From Gnetum montanum (lineage: Eukaryota; Streptophyta; Gnetopsida; Gnetales; Gnetaceae), in contig MNCI01007635.1 in assembly GCA_015680685.1 (NCBI GenBank), forward strand, positions 62,001 to 126,000: DNA of 64,000 bases. Reading direction: 5' to 3'. The notes under the pieces are model-generated. The model saw only the letters and a list, made by a program, of their open reading frames with translations. It had not been told where the DNA came from and did not search any database. The translations under genes were made by a program, and so were the position numbers. The stretch's first letter is position 1. The number at the start of each line of letters is the position of its first letter. Below, one piece after another: positions 34,620 to 47,609 of this stretch.

Positions 34620-35490
34620 GATGAGTGGTGAGGTACCCCCTATGCTCAACCATACGAATACGAGCATGCATGTTTAGTCTATTCGAACTTCGCAGATGGA
34701 CTAGTTGCGACACCTAGAAAGTTATACGTTGATCGTAGCTCATTTTCTTCCCACATGGACTAGTATTTACTTTGTCACATATGGTTTGGTCCAGAGTGAG
34801 GTGTATGATGTGATGCCTACTACTATGCTACTCTTAAGGACAATGAGAGATAACTCAATTAAGCTAATGGGAAATAGAAAATTAGATCTAAGCTAGCCTA
34901 AGTGTGATGAGCATCCATCATCCATATGCATCTTGGACTTCATGGACTACTTTTGGGATTACCAAGCACACATCATTCGAAGCACTACTTGATACGCTAC
35001 TCGGTTATCGTGTAGTTACACTTAAATGTTCATGATTAAGGCATACTCATTCCATGTTAACAACAAGAATAGTAAATGACAATAAAATAAATATTAACTA
35101 AGAAAATAGCAATGAAAAATCAACAATTAAAATAAATTTAAAACTAAGTGAATGCTAAAATGATGGAGTGGTCTTGATCTTTATTGCTGATCGTGTGTGT
35201 GTCCAAGTATGTCACACTTGAACAAAGGTTCCATACAATCACAAGCATCACACTGTGGGCATGCACTTGGAAAGATCACTAAAATTGAGTTTAAGAACTA
35301 AAACTAAAAATTAACTAAAATATTCTCTAATGATCTATTGTTGGACTCCTTCCTTATGCACTTAAGTGCTATATTTATAGGCTACTAGAGGAATCACAAT
35401 ATCGTGTATATAATATTGTATCCAGGCTACGATATTGCATACTTAATATCGTGTACCTGATATCGGGGCCTAGCAAACCGCGATTCATCA
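34620..35490 (-). repeat. element C 3' LTR
   Basis: 871 bp, TGATGAG...TTCATCA. TATA box: complement of TATATTTATAG at about 35370-35380. U3 repeats AATATCGTG, CGATATTGC and TGATATCGG lie between 35398 and 35466. Confidence 0.9.
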
Positions 35491-35671
35491 TATCCCCATG
35501 ACTAAATAAAAACTCGTCCTCGAGTCAAACAAAATGAGAAACAAGTTCAATTGATTACAAATAGTGGATAGTTATGAGATTATTGAATGACCATGGACTA
35601 TTTCATGTCGTAGTGTCAGGCTAGACAAAGCAAAATCTAGACACCAACACAAAATACAAAATTTGTAGAAC

Positions 35672-38447
35672 TCATGTGGTTCCTAGTGGTGGTGGCTCCT
35701 CCATGGACACCTTTCTTTTGTCTTGTGCTCTAGGCTTCTGAAAGGATACCTTTGAAGAAGCACTTGAAATTTTTCCTCCTCTATCCAAGGATCATGAGCC
35801 ATCCATGCTGATGTTCCAATGTTTGATGAAGTTGAAACTTCCCATGGACATGGTAGTTGTAGAAACATTTGATTGGACTAGACATACTATGCTACAAACA
35901 ATTATCATTCCTCTTCATAGGCTCTAGCTTTATCTTTGAGTTCTTGATAATCTATAAGCCATCGAGCCAAATTTTCTGCTACATATTTTTAACCCTAGTA
36001 GCTAGCCTTTACCAACTCCAATTTAGAGTTTTCCACCTCTAATCTTTGTAATGTCTTCTTGTGTTTTGCAAACTCTATGTCATATTTAGCATAGGTGGTA
36101 GCTACCTTCTTCTTGAGCTTAGTTCTTGGATGTCCTGCTATTAACGTGGTGAAGTTAGCATATCGAAGATTTGCCAACTCCATGTATTCTTTGAGATCTT
36201 GGATTTATAGGTCCCAACTTTTCAATTCTGCTTAGTGGGAAAAGGCATAAGTATATAGTATGTCTTGCCAATCAGTGTGTTGAGCATTGAAAGAATTAAT
36301 GTGGGCCTTAGCCATATGGATCTCCTTTTCAATGATTTCCTTATACATTCCTAGCTAGTCACTAAAGTGTTCTTTTAACTTCTTATGCTTTTTGGCCTGA
36401 TTTTTCCACACACTTATTTCTATGGTAGTCTTTTGTCAGATGATTTGGACCTCCTCCATGGAGAGGGTTCTATTCTCCCTAGCCAAGAGATTTATGTCTT
36501 GGTTGACCCAAACTAATTGTTCTCACATTTTTTGGAAACTTTCTTTCAGAACATTCTTCTATTTCTTAACTGTTCTCAATCAAAGATTTTCAGCAGCATA
36601 TAATTTATTTTCCTCTTATAAGGCCTTAAAATCTTTAACATGTGCATATGTATGAGCTTGTGCCTTTAAGTATCCCAATCAGCCTATTCTTTTTCCCTTG
36701 CCACCTTTTTATTTTCTTCCAACAATTTATTCAATTTCTCAGTTTTGAAAGTGTCTAATTAGTTAGTTACGATAAATTGGGAAGGATCTTGTTATTCAGC
36801 TTATAGGGCGACAAGCTTTTCTTGCAATCTTTGCAATTCTTCTTCCATGTGCTTAGCCCTAACTTCAACCATCACCAATTTTTTTTTAGTGGAAATGAGG
36901 TTTGATTGTGCTATGGTGGCATCTTGGAAAATGTCAAACAAGGATGTCATAACTTGTCCTATTTGCAGCAAGTTATCCAAAGCATCCTCATGTTCTGTAG
37001 GAGTCATTGAGGGGCTTGCCAAAACTTGAGCATCATGTGCTCTTGTGAAATATTTTTGTGGAACAATAGCAACATTAAATGATTCTTTAATGTGGTCTAC
37101 AACCACCTTTGCTATGTCTACCACATCCTAGTGTTGCATGACCATCACTGTGGCTCCTTCAATAATTTCCAACCTGACTTGGAAAGATGCAGCATTCCCA
37201 GAGATCTACTAAGACCACTAGGACTCTCCTCCTGAAATCAATGAAATATGTCCACTTGTAGGGTTGGCTGAAACAATGGGCTGTACAACATCATCAATGA
37301 CCCTGAATAAGTTTTTAGCATCATGGCTTTCCCAAGTAACTGTCTCAACGATTGTTTGGAGATGACTGATAGATGGTTGATAGTCTTGTTGCGGTGGTGG
37401 TGATTGTTGGACTTGCTGGCTTATAGGCTATGTGCTCGACCTTACTTCTTGTTGTTGGCTGGGTCCTATCATTTGAGGTGTAGTGAGCCCAAGCGTTTTC
37501 TCTTCCCCTTATCCTAACTGCTCGCCAGTGTCTTTTCTAGGTGTTGATGGTTTTGAGTAGTCCAGCATATGAAGCATTTTGGGCTTTTCTAGGAACATCA
37601 TTTGTGTAGCCCAAGATCCTGACACATCTACACAACTTCCTGATAAGACAAGGGAAAGGCAAAGCAAGCTTCCCTATCTGTCTTACTTCAAATCATCTTA
37701 ATATCTTCGTCAGATATAAATGTGGTAGATTTGCATTAAATTTTCCCATCAAAATCACATTGCCCCACACTGCATAAATAGATAATCTATTTAAACCTTT
37801 GGTGGGGAAAAGGTGATAAGTGTTGATCTTAAAGTAGATCCTCTCTTCTAGGGTCAATTCTCTATAAAATTTATTCTCCTTGTTGTAGGCCCATTTCAAC
37901 CATAATTTCCTTGCATCTGTGTTTGAGCGAGTGGAAAAATGAGCAACTTTTGGTCCCTTGTTGGAAGATTTAGGACCTCTGCAATGGATTTTGTAGAAAA
38001 ATCAATGGAGACACCACCTACATTGGCAACAATGCCTTCCTACTTGCCATGTTAGAATTGATATGTTTCACCTAAATACCAATCACCACTCTATGAGAGG
38101 ATGGACCATAGTGAAGATACCTTCAATCAAGTCTTCATTGGTTCAAGGGCAAACTTAGTGAAAGGCCCTAAATTGAGCTCCACTATCATAGCTGCAAAGG
38201 TGGGCTTCTCCTGAATGGCTTGGAGACATTCAGGGGATAGCATAAGATGTTGTCATGGTTCCAGGGCTCTAACTTTGCCACCTTCTACATGGCTATATTG
38301 CACTATCACAAGGGTTTCTTGATGAATGCTGAAGGAGTGGGCCTCTTGCTATGCATGTTCTACTCGAGGTTCCTGGCCTCTACCTCCTCTTGGTCATTTA
38401 GTTGCATCTTGAGAAGGTCCTCCTTGCTGTCCTCTTTTAGGGGCCAT
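35672..38447 (-). pseudogene. element C extra ORF X
   Basis: A ~925-codon frame with several stops. Start: ATG at 38447 (MAPKRGQQGGPSQD). End: TGA at 35672-35674 after MEEPPPLGTT. The N-terminal half has DWYLGETYQF, LEERIYFKINTYHLFPTK, VWGNVILMGKFNANLPHLYL and KLALPFPCLIRKLC. These hydrophobic blocks resemble ORF1/env-position proteins of Athila-type elements. The C-terminal half is rich in K/E/L heptads (LKKKVATTYAKYDIEFAKHK, KHMEEELQRLQEKL), so it is likely a long coiled coil. No transmembrane segment is obvious. Copies in E and G share the landmarks. The role is unknown. Confidence 0.75.
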
Positions 38448-38760
38448 TTGAAATCACATAAGTACTGATTTTTAGTAAGGTTATTTAAAAGAAATTTGAT
38501 TATCTTATACCTTATTCATTGCCTTTAAGAAATGTTTAATTCTTTACTTAGTGTGATTCCAAAGTTAGAAATTTTTCAAGGAAGTTGTCCTAAAAATTTA
38601 ATGTCAGACTTGATCTATTTAGGTGACTCATACAATAATTTAGATGGCTTGGATGAAGGGAGAAAATTAATTTGACATGAATTTTGATAGTACTTACCCC
38701 TATGATATCCTTTGGGTGATATCAAATTTCAAAAAAGTTATGCACAAGTTCTACAGTACA

Positions 38761-38774
38761 CCTCTCCCATGACT
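38761..38774 (-). other. polypurine-like motif in the X leader of element C
   Basis: Plus-strand CCTCTCCCATGACTAAG repeats the polypurine-tract sequence found at the LTR border (35491-35503). It lies between the internal TATA box and the X start codon. Confidence 0.55.
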
Positions 38775-38948
38775 AAGTTAAACACTTTAGGTTTAATTAA
38801 GTTCAATTAGAAAAGAAATTGGAGCATCGAAGAGCAAAATATTAAAGGTTGAAATTAGACTTGCAGATTGCTGAAAATCATGGAAGAAAATTTGAACAAC
38901 TCCCCCACATTAACTATTGAAAATAACTTCTGTAGTGCATGGGGGTCC

Positions 38949-39030
38949 CATATATATAGTTTTTATGGATGAGATATCGTGTACCTAGTATCATGTCGAA
39001 CCCGATATTGCATCCCAATCAAGATAGCGC
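38949..39030 (-). promoter_or_regulatory. putative internal promoter for X in element C
   Basis: The complement of CATATATATAG (38949-38959) is a TATA box facing X, ~500 bases upstream of its ATG. Immediately upstream in element sense, 38973-39030 carries GATATCGTGTACCTAGTATC, CCCGATATTGC and related sites. The LTR U3 of the same element has AATATCGTGTACCTGATATC (35448-35466). The shared phrase ATATCGTGTACCT is specific to C. Confidence 0.65.
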
Positions 39031-40426
39031 ACTTAGAAAAATTGATGATTTTTCAAGTTTTAGCACCAAAATTGAAGGATTTGAGGAAGATTCAAAAAGT
39101 CTAGGGTAAGGGCAAGTGGAAATTAAGGCATCAAAAGTTTAATTAAAGTTAAGTCATACAATGAATTTCTTTGAAAAGGATGAGGAAAAAGGACACGTAA
39201 TGGTTCTAAGGAATGTTTGGTTAAAATGATGATAAAAGAAAGAATGGATTTGGCAATGGAGTATTCGGAGGGTATAAAATGATTTGGTGGTGTGCTACAA
39301 GTACAAATTGCAAAAGTCATGCAAGTGGATCCTCCACAAAGCCAGTTCCAACCTATAATGCCCTTGCATAACCACACTTTAAAATGTTCATAGGCATTAG
39401 AAGGGTTAAATGCAACCCACAACTATGCAATAAAACCCACACATGTTAGGTACCACCGCTATGAGGTATGAATTCTATGCCACACAAAACACAAGTTAAA
39501 AGTACTTGGACCATGAAATGAGAGAAATTGTAGAAGGGATTATAGAGATTGGGATGTGAGGTAACTTACCCTAGGCACAATGAATCCTATGTGTTTTTCA
39601 TGATTAAAGTACCATTAGCTTTTTGGTCCAAGATTAAAACCAAGTCCATACCTCTAATTAGTGACATCACATTATTTCATGCCAATGATAGACAACTATA
39701 AGAGCATGATGATAGTAAGGTGTATGATCACTTGGTGTTTTGTGCAAGGGAGGAGTGATTCGAATTTATCTACGACACATGTTTCTTGAGCTTTTCTTTT
39801 CTTCTTCTCTTCTTTCTTTTCTTTTTCTCCTTTTGGCCACTTTTGCACTTTGTCTTTTCCAAAGGTGATCTAGAGAAGCTGTCAACCTTTAGGCATGGGT
39901 GCATGTCTTTCCAATGGGAGTTCCCTAGAACAGCATTGAGTGCCTTTATTACAACTTTTACTCCCATTTTTTGTTAGATCCACAATGATCTTAGTACAAC
40001 CAAGCTGCATAATAGCACATATAGATGTCACCAAAGAGAATCCACAAGTTCCCTTGATGTCACACCCTTGCCATTCCCCCTTAGTTCAGCATTCTTTGCT
40101 CTAGGCATAATGAGTAGAAATTTACTTTAAGTCTTGATGATAATAAGAATATCATCATACCCAAAGTAAGAACCTCTTATTAATAAAATGGGTGGATGGA
40201 TGTTGTGGGCTCACTATCCAAATAATTAGTCACTTATGACTCAATAACATAGAACAACACCTCAACCAATGAGTTAGATGAGTATTTTATTCACAAATGA
40301 GATTACCCACAAAAAGATAAAACAACAAATTGAAAAAAAAAAGAAATTAGAAAAAAAATGAAAAAAAAATTATGAAACCAAAGAAAAGGAAAAACATTTA
40401 CTAATTTTTCTTGTTAGAATGGGGGA
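39031..40426 (-). other. element C spacer, non-coding
   Basis: Homologous to the 3' spacers of B, E and G. Landmarks are ATAATGCCCTTGCATAACCAC near 39352, CAAGTTCCCTTGATGTCACAC near 40047 and TGGGTGGATGGATG near 40190. Poly-A-rich at 40320-40375. Contains a perfect palindrome GGGGGATATCCCCC at 40421-40434. Confidence 0.65.
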
Positions 40427-42752
40427 TATCCCCCATGACTAAACCTTTGATCATGGTGAGAATTAATAAATGGAAAGTTAGGATCCATGCATATCAGAAA
40501 TATTGGGGTCTGGTCATATCCAAACCATTGGGTGTCTTTTGGTGTAGTGGCAAGAATGTACCCAAATTGGAGTTCAAACACTTAATTAAAGTAGGCATAG
40601 TGGGGCAGATTATAAGATGTGGTCATGTGATAAGAAGCTAACCCACTATGGCACCCATGACCATAAGATGGTATGCAAGGATTGATATGTCTTCTCACAT
40701 TGTTACATTCACTAGGTCACATGATTGTTGGAATATTAATTGGTGGCTTGGATAAGGTAAAAGGAGGTGTTAAGTTTGAGGAGGAAGGTGCATCATAGTG
40801 TTGGGTTTGCACTGAGTTGGAGGATGCAGTGGTTTCAAAACCATGCTATCTCTTTCTACAACCATGCCTAAATAAAGGACACTTCTAACATTATGGAAGA
40901 CTCCCACTATTATTGATAGTAGTAGCACAAGTAATGTTCATTGGTTGGTGCTATGGTGAAAAACCTTCTGGTACAAATCATGGCAATGTAGAAGAAGGTG
41001 AAGGAGAAAATTATTGAGAGTAAGGAGGAGTGTAAGAAACATGAGGTGGTGACCCCATAGGAGAGGACATGGGTTGATGATACTTGGGAGAGTGATAAAA
41101 ATGAGGTGAAGTAGAGGATGTTGATCTAGTTGGAGAAATATGGTGTTGAACATAATAAGCACTTGGTTTTGAGTGATATGAAGGGTGTGGCTAGTTTGAC
41201 GATGGCCTCCCACATGACTAGGGGTTTTGCCACTTTTGTTGAGCATAGTACTTCTATACAAAATCTGGATGTAGCATTCTTCCCCAATGCTCATGTATAT
41301 GTGACAAGATTGGGCATTGGCCTTTTGGGTGATTGTATAGGCAAACATTGCATTGATACTTATGATTTGTGATTAAGCCCCTATCCTTATTTTCTTTAGC
41401 CCTTCTTTCTAATTGCCGAATGATGTTCTATCCTATTTCTAGGTTTGGTATCCTCTTTTTGTTCTGGTTGTTAGAGTTATCTTGCATGGTTCTCCCTCTA
41501 ATAATGTCTACATATTCTCCACATTTTTCATGTATCCACTCCATCATCTTGTTGATCTTTTTCTCGATTTCACCTAGTAATTTTAGTATTGGCAAAGGTG
41601 GGGACAGTTTCACCTCCTCGAGGGGAGTTGATTTCTCCTATTCATGATTATGGATCTATGTTATTTCAAGAGTTTGGTCTTGTTGAGAATTTTTAACCTT
41701 CTCCCATTTGGCTATTTCTCCTTCTTCTTTTGCTACCTACTTAATAAGCTCTTGGAATTGATGGGTTCATAGTTCATATAGTTGACTTGGGGCATACATC
41801 CCTAGGGTGTCCCTTGTTTCATTATGGAGCCCATCCATGATATGATACATCAGCCTTTCCTTGGAGAACCCATGGACTAGGCATTTGTTTAACAAAAAGT
41901 AATATCTTTCTAAGGCCATGTCCAGGGGCTCATGTTATCCTTGATTCCAATCTTGGATTTGTCTCCTCAAGGCTGATACTCTTGCATAGGTTTGATATCT
42001 TTCATTGAAGAGGTTTACCATTGCAGGCCATTAGCAAATTGAATTTAGTTTTAAAGACTTGTACCACACTTTCTTAGCCAAAAAGTGTCATAGGTAAGAG
42101 CTTAAGCCTTTTCCACCCATTCTCAATGTTGTTCCATACATAGGCATCATAGAATACCTATAAATGATGTTGCAAATCTAAATCATAGCCTCTTGAGAAC
42201 TTAGGAAAGTTGTTTAAATCAAGCCTTAGTAGATGACCTGAAAGATATTTGAATGGCCTTTATTATATGCATTAGGCTCTTAGTGGCCAACAAGGGTTCA
42301 TCATCACCAAATAGGTCATGAGTTCATGAGTTGGGTTCATGTTGGTGTTCTTGATTTTTCCTATCGGTTCGATTTCTATTTCTACGTTGACCCCTTAAGG
42401 AATAGTCATTTGTGTCACAACCCAACATTAAAAGAGCAAAAGAAGAGAGGGAACTAGAAGACTTGTCATAACTTTTGTGAGTCTCCTAATCATCCCATAA
42501 TGTACTCTTGCTACCCAGTGAGAAGGTCCTAGGTCTTATAGGCCTCCTCATTCTAGGGGATGTCCCATCTTTACTAGAGGTGTTTGAGTTGGATGACAAT
42601 AGTCCTTGAGTAACATTGGGGTGTCTATGAACATATGAAACTCCTGCATAAGACTGAGTACTTCAAACTTCTTCTTCATCATAAATTTTTTTGGTTCTTA
42701 AATGAATTGCCTCACTAGATGTTGCATTATCACTATCTTTTGAAAGGGACAT
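40427..42752 (-). pseudogene. element C gag
   Basis: Start ATG at 42752 (MSLSKDSDNA), the same N-terminus style as element E (MSLSQGRDNA). It aligns with B gag in its central part (for example the plus-strand counterpart of the capsid core at 41750-42150) but has many stops. The C-terminal tail (TPKDTQWFGYDQ..., HDQRFSHGGYPP) is shared with E and runs straight into the polypurine-like motif at 40427-40442, where pol would otherwise be. Confidence 0.7.
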
Positions 42753-42869
42753 TATCATGAATTTTCTGTGACTTAATTGAATTTAATTTCGTTGTCTGAA
42801 AGACATATCATTAATACCCTATTATAGAAATCTTGTATGATTTAACTAATGTAGATAACTAGCACCATC

Positions 42870-42885
42870 CCTGCCAATGGCACCA
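42870..42885 (-). other. element C primer binding site (decayed tRNA-Asp type)
   Basis: Element sense TGGTGCCATTGGCAGGG, immediately inside the right LTR. It differs from B's site at a few positions, mainly C to T. Confidence 0.7.
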
Positions 42886-42886
42886 A

Positions 42887-43645
42887 TAATGAGTAGTGAG
42901 GTATCCCTACATTCAACCATATCAATACCAGTGTGTACATGTGATCCGGTTGAACTCTGTGGATGGACTAGTTGTGGCACCTAGATAGTTATACATTGAT
43001 CATAGTTCACTGTCTTCCCACCTAAACTAGTATTTGGTTTGTTATGTATGGTTTAGTCCAAAGTGATGTGTATGATGTGATGCCTACTACTATGCTACTC
43101 TTAAGCACAATGAGAGATAACTCAATTAAGCTAATGGGCAATAGGAAATAAGATCTAAGCTGGCCTAAGTGTGATGAGCACCAATCCCTAATCATCTGTA
43201 CGTATCTTGAACCTTTTGTACTACTTCTGGGATTACCATGTGCACATCACTTGAAGCATTACTTGATACATTACTGGGTTACCATGTACTTACACTTAAA
43301 TGTTCGTGATTAAGGTGTACTCATTCCACGTTAACAACAAGAATAGTAAATGATGAGAAAAGAAATATTAACTAAGAAAATAGCAATGAATAATCAACAA
43401 TTAAAAAAAAATTAAAAGCTAAGTGAATGGTACAATGATGGAGTAATCTCTATCTTTATTGAAAATCATGTGCATGTCCAAGTACGTCACACTTGAACAA
43501 ACATTCTATACAATTGCAACCATCACATTGCGGGCATGCACTTGGAAAGAACACTAAAACTAACTTTGAGAACTGAAAACTAAGAATTGACTAAAAGACT
43601 CTTTAATGATCTACCATTGGACTCCTCCCCTATGATTCATGTGTT
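42887..43645 (-). repeat. element C 5' LTR, lacking its U3 end
   Basis: Aligns to 34620-35490 from TAATGAG to about GGACTCCTCCCCTATG. The last ~130 bases, holding the TATA box and U3 motif, are absent. X-type sequence of element G follows at once. Confidence 0.85.
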
Positions 43646-45990
43646 AGCCTCATATAAAATTTTGCATATCAAAGGTTGGCAAGTTCCATGTACTCAGTCA
43701 TCTCCTCAATTTACAACTCCTTTAGGTGGATCTTTTCTTAAATATAGGCATTGAGACCATCAAATATGGGTTTCCACACATTGTCTCTTTGTTAGAGTTA
43801 CTATATGGATTCATTCACCTTTGCCTTTACCAACTTGATTTCAATTTCATTGATTTCTTTGAGCATCCTGAACTTGTTCTTATTATGGTTTTTGACTTGT
43901 TTTTAATTTAGGACCTCATTTCTCCAAGTGATGATGTCAATTGTGGTATTCTAGCAAAGGGCACGAGCCACTTCGATCAAGATATTTCTATTCTCTATAG
44001 CTAACCTTCTCACATCTAGGTTTACCTTGGTAAGCTATTCTTCCTACTAGCAAATATACTTGACCATTTGGGCCTTTTGTTGCTAAGCATTTCACAAGAG
44101 ATGGTTTTTCAAGGTTATTGCAAGATCTTTTTTATGAACTTGTTGAACATCATGGCTAAAGAAATTCATCATTTTTTCTGACAATGATACATCAAAGATT
44201 TTTATCTACTTTGCATTCTTAGCCTCTTGGAATTTTTGTTGGAGTTATTGAAAAGCTTCATCCTTTATGAGCTCTAGTTTGAGAATGGAAGCTTTTGATA
44301 AGCGAGCTCTAAGTTCTACAACCTCAATAGTCAATTTTCAATTGCTAATGATGGCCTCCCCCAAGTTGCATATTTTCTATCAACAACTTGCTTCTTATTT
44401 CTAGCAATTATAATTGGGTAGTAGAAATATCTTCTAGAAAATCAAAGATCTCCAAAATCAGTTACCTAGTTCCAACCAATCACTCCAACACTTCCTCTTA
44501 CTGGGCTGCACTCATCTCTATTCTTCTAGCTCTTATTGATGCTTGTACATCTACCATGCTAGTAACATTAGGAACAAATGTTGCAAGAGCACTCAAAGCT
44601 TCTCTAATTCGGTCTAGCACCACCTCTACTACAATCTATTGGTCATTGGATGACATGACTAGGACTGTTACTCCCTACTACATTCCTATAGATTTTGAAA
44701 AATACTTGTCCTAGGATGAACATAGTGACTTCTATGGCATTAGGATTGGAGTGAATAAAAGCTTGATTTATTTGTGAGGGAAATAGTGGAGTCACCTGAT
44801 CTTGTGACTAGTTAGTGATCCTTGTAGGCTAGTTCAATTGGCTCATGGTTAGTATGTACACAAAGGATTCTCCATCACCTCCAAAGTCTTACTATTGCAA
44901 CTACTATTCTCTAAGTTTCCTTAGATGTTTAGTGGCTACCAACATTTCTAGCATCATCTCTAGTGTTGCAAGTGGTAATGATGGTGGTTGTTCCTCTTCT
45001 TAAAGTTTAGAAAGTTTCTTATCCTTCATTATCTATTACCATGATGTGAAAAGAGCTATAGGAACCACATCGTTAGAGTAGTGGGCTATCCCTCCTCTTA
45101 TATAAAGTTTTTTCATAAGACATAGAATGGGAAGTATCTTCCTATTGTTCTTATTTTCCTTATAATGCTTCTTTATTTCAAGGAAGATAGGCTACAGTAG
45201 GTTGACCTAGAATTTTTTTCTTAGAGCCATACATGCCCTAGTAGAGAAGACAATCATCTTACTTGGCCTCATTGTTGAATTAAGGTGATAGAATATGATC
45301 TTAAAGTAGGCTTGCTCTACCTTGGTTAGGGCACCATACTCCTTATAGTTCACTCTATAGTATCATTAGAACTATTATTTCTTTACTTTTGGGTCTACCT
45401 GAGTGGAGATCTCTGCTAGCTTTGTTTGGATGTTTGGTAATCTAAGGACCTCTACTATCGCCTCAACCAAATAAGAGATAGTGATGTCTTTGATCTTGAT
45501 GATCGTAGCTTCTTATTAGTTGTTCTAGAAGAGGTAGGTTTCTCCCATGTACCATTCTTCACTGATGGAGAGAATGGATCATAGTGGAGATCCTTGCAAC
45601 CATGTTCTTACCTCTTTTAGTATAAGCTCCAGGAAAGATTTAAAATTCAATTCATAAAGGATGCAACTCTAAATTTTATTTGTAGCAAACGTTCTCCAAG
45701 CAAGCTTGTATGAGCCTGACTTCAACATTGACTCATGGTTTTAGAACCTCATCCTACCTAGATTGTCTTATTTCTACTATGGAAATATGGTAGACAAATT
45801 CAACCTCGAGATCCTAGCATAGGGGCTTGATAGTATGGGTTGCCTTAGCTGAGTGCTCCTAGGTTATTGCTGTAGTTGCAATTATTGTCCCCTTCCATCA
45901 TGAGGTCATTTCTCCCTAGGCTATGCTGACCCTCCTTCCTATGATCCTTACTTAGGTACTATCTACAATCACAAACATAACCCATCATTA
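43646..45990 (-). pseudogene. element G extra ORF X, C-terminus deleted
   Basis: Aligns with X of C. The left edge corresponds to C position ~36140, so about 150 C-terminal codons and the stop are missing. Landmarks are EEWYMGETYL near 45540, QAYFKIIFYHLNST near 45290 and coiled-coil-type sequence at 43700-44600. The start region (45930-45990) is decayed and the ATG is not certain. Confidence 0.65.
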
Positions 45991-46413
45991 TTCTTTTAGA
46001 TATAATCTTATTTAATTTGGACACCTTTCTTTGTTTGATCAACTTAAGTTTAATGGTAAAAAGTTGGGATTTTGTCATTAGGTTCTTATTTAGTGATCAT
46101 AGGCATATGATATTTTTTTATTCATGCTTTCATGGAGGTTTATTATTGGTCCTAATTCTTATTATCATTAATTTAATATTATTTTAATATTTTATCTATG
46201 GGATGTTAGAATTTTTTTTTTAAAAAAAAACCTAGCATTTGATGCTCCCATAACATAAAGTGTACCTCCAAAAGGTTGAGGATCAAAGAACACATGAAAA
46301 AAGATAAGTGGTTGGTAAGTTATGGCTCTTGGAAAGCTATGGGCTCTAAAAAATTGCAAAAACTCCTCATGTGTTTGGAGAAAAATGTGAAAATTGACCT
46401 TAACTATCACACA

Positions 46414-46490
46414 TATTTATAGAATATGCCACATTGACGAGGATGCATTAATGTATATGACTGCATCAATGGGGATGCGTTGACACAATT
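46414..46490 (-). promoter_or_regulatory. putative internal promoter for X in element G
   Basis: TATA box: complement of TATTTATAG at 46414-46422. Upstream in element sense are GACGAGGATGCATTAATG, TGCATCAATGGGGATGCG and TTGACAC. G's own LTR and the related solo LTR end with GATGCATTGATGAGGATGC and GTTGATGAGAATGTGTTGATG. The motif family therefore matches its own LTR and differs from C and E. Confidence 0.6.
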
Positions 46491-46807
46491 GTTTATAGCC
46501 ATTTTAACCTTAAAATATTGAGGAATTTTGAATGAGTTCAAGGTGAAAATAGAAACTAAATGAAATCTAAAAAGCTAGGAAAGCATGGCAACCATACAAT
46601 TGAGAGTATGGTTTAAGAAATTGGATCATTGTAATCATGCAGGATGAGTAAATAGAATATGTTTCTTAAGCCAAATTAGTGCAAAAATGGATGATGCGGG
46701 CTATTGAGATTATCTAGATTGTAATGACACCCATGGTTTTGGGGTATAACCTTAAGAAAACTAAGATATATGCAAGTGTGTCCTTCCCAAAGAAATTTGA
46801 TGCCTAA

Positions 46808-47609
46808 TGATGAGCGATGAGCATTCCCTATGCCCAACCATACGAATCACAAGCATTCACTAGTGATCTAGTTAAATTCCATGAACGTTAGCCTTCTAAA
46901 TGCCAATAGTAAAGATAGTGACTTAAGGGTGTGATCATTGTCTTCCTAGCTACACTTATGTCAGTGCAAGTTTATGTTTAAGTGAAGCCAAGGCATATGA
47001 TTTGTATTAATTCTATATTTTTTATCTAATTATCCTAAGTGTGGAACACATTAATTGATTAAGAATTAATCTAAGTAATTAGTTAATGTTCTAGCCTATT
47101 TCCAATCATAAGTAGCTAGTCCCATCTTCTGTACACATCTTGAACATGTTACGATGCTACTAGGTTATCAAGTGATACCACTGTTGGGATTACCAAGTGT
47201 TAATGTTATGCTTGAGGCAGTTGTACTTATGTCTATTAATTAAGTGTAATGATTGATTAAGAACATGGAAGTAAAGTGCATGAATTGTACATTACATAAA
47301 AGTAAACATTAATCTATTTCTAACTTTTGCAAGGTAAAGAAAGAATCTAGTCTTTATTTCCATCACATCAATGTGTGTAGGTCATTGGTGCTTAAATAAT
47401 GATCTATAAAATCCTTGACTTCTTCTGCAGTCACTTAGAAATTATTCTAACTTTGATAGGAAGAAATTGTAAGAACTCAGCTAAGCTAGTGACTAACTAC
47501 TACCATAAATGCAGTGGGTGCATGCATTTACATAGGCACAAATAGATGCCACGTTGATGAGAATGTGTTGATGCATACTCGTCGACACTGCCCATTTAGC
47601 AACTCATCA
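46808..47609 (-). mobile_element. solo LTR in element G spacer, TSD CCTAA
   Basis: 802 bp, TGATGAG...CTCATCA, flanked by a perfect CCTAA duplication (46803-46807, 47610-47614). After removal the spacer reads CCTAATATGCCCTTGCATAACC, matching CCTATAATGCCCTTGCATAACC in C. This shows it is an insertion and not a boundary of G. Confidence 0.9.

Larger units (their letters stand above)
34620..43645 (-). mobile_element. element C: pol-less Athila-like element (gag, X), inserted in G, 5' LTR truncated
   Basis: Left (3') LTR 34620-35490, polypurine tract 35491-35503, X 35672-38447, internal promoter 38949-39030, spacer 39031-40426, gag 40440-42752, primer site 42870-42885, right (5') LTR 42887-~43645. 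No RT, RNase H, integrase or protease was found anywhere between gag and spacer. The right LTR stops just before its TATA box and U3 motif and is joined to the middle of X of element G, so the second target duplication (TTGAG at 34615-34619) is lost. Confidence 0.85.

Noticed and set aside
35672-38447. X as a retrovirus-like envelope
   Set aside because: Position fits, but no signal peptide, fusion peptide or membrane anchor is apparent and the C-terminus is coiled-coil-like.
40421-40434. Perfect palindrome GGGGGATATCCCCC
   Set aside because: Absent from the matching place in E and G, so probably a chance product of the polypurine-like motif.
46808-47609. Left boundary LTR of element G
   Set aside because: Perfect CCTAA duplication and spacer homology on both sides show a solo LTR insertion.
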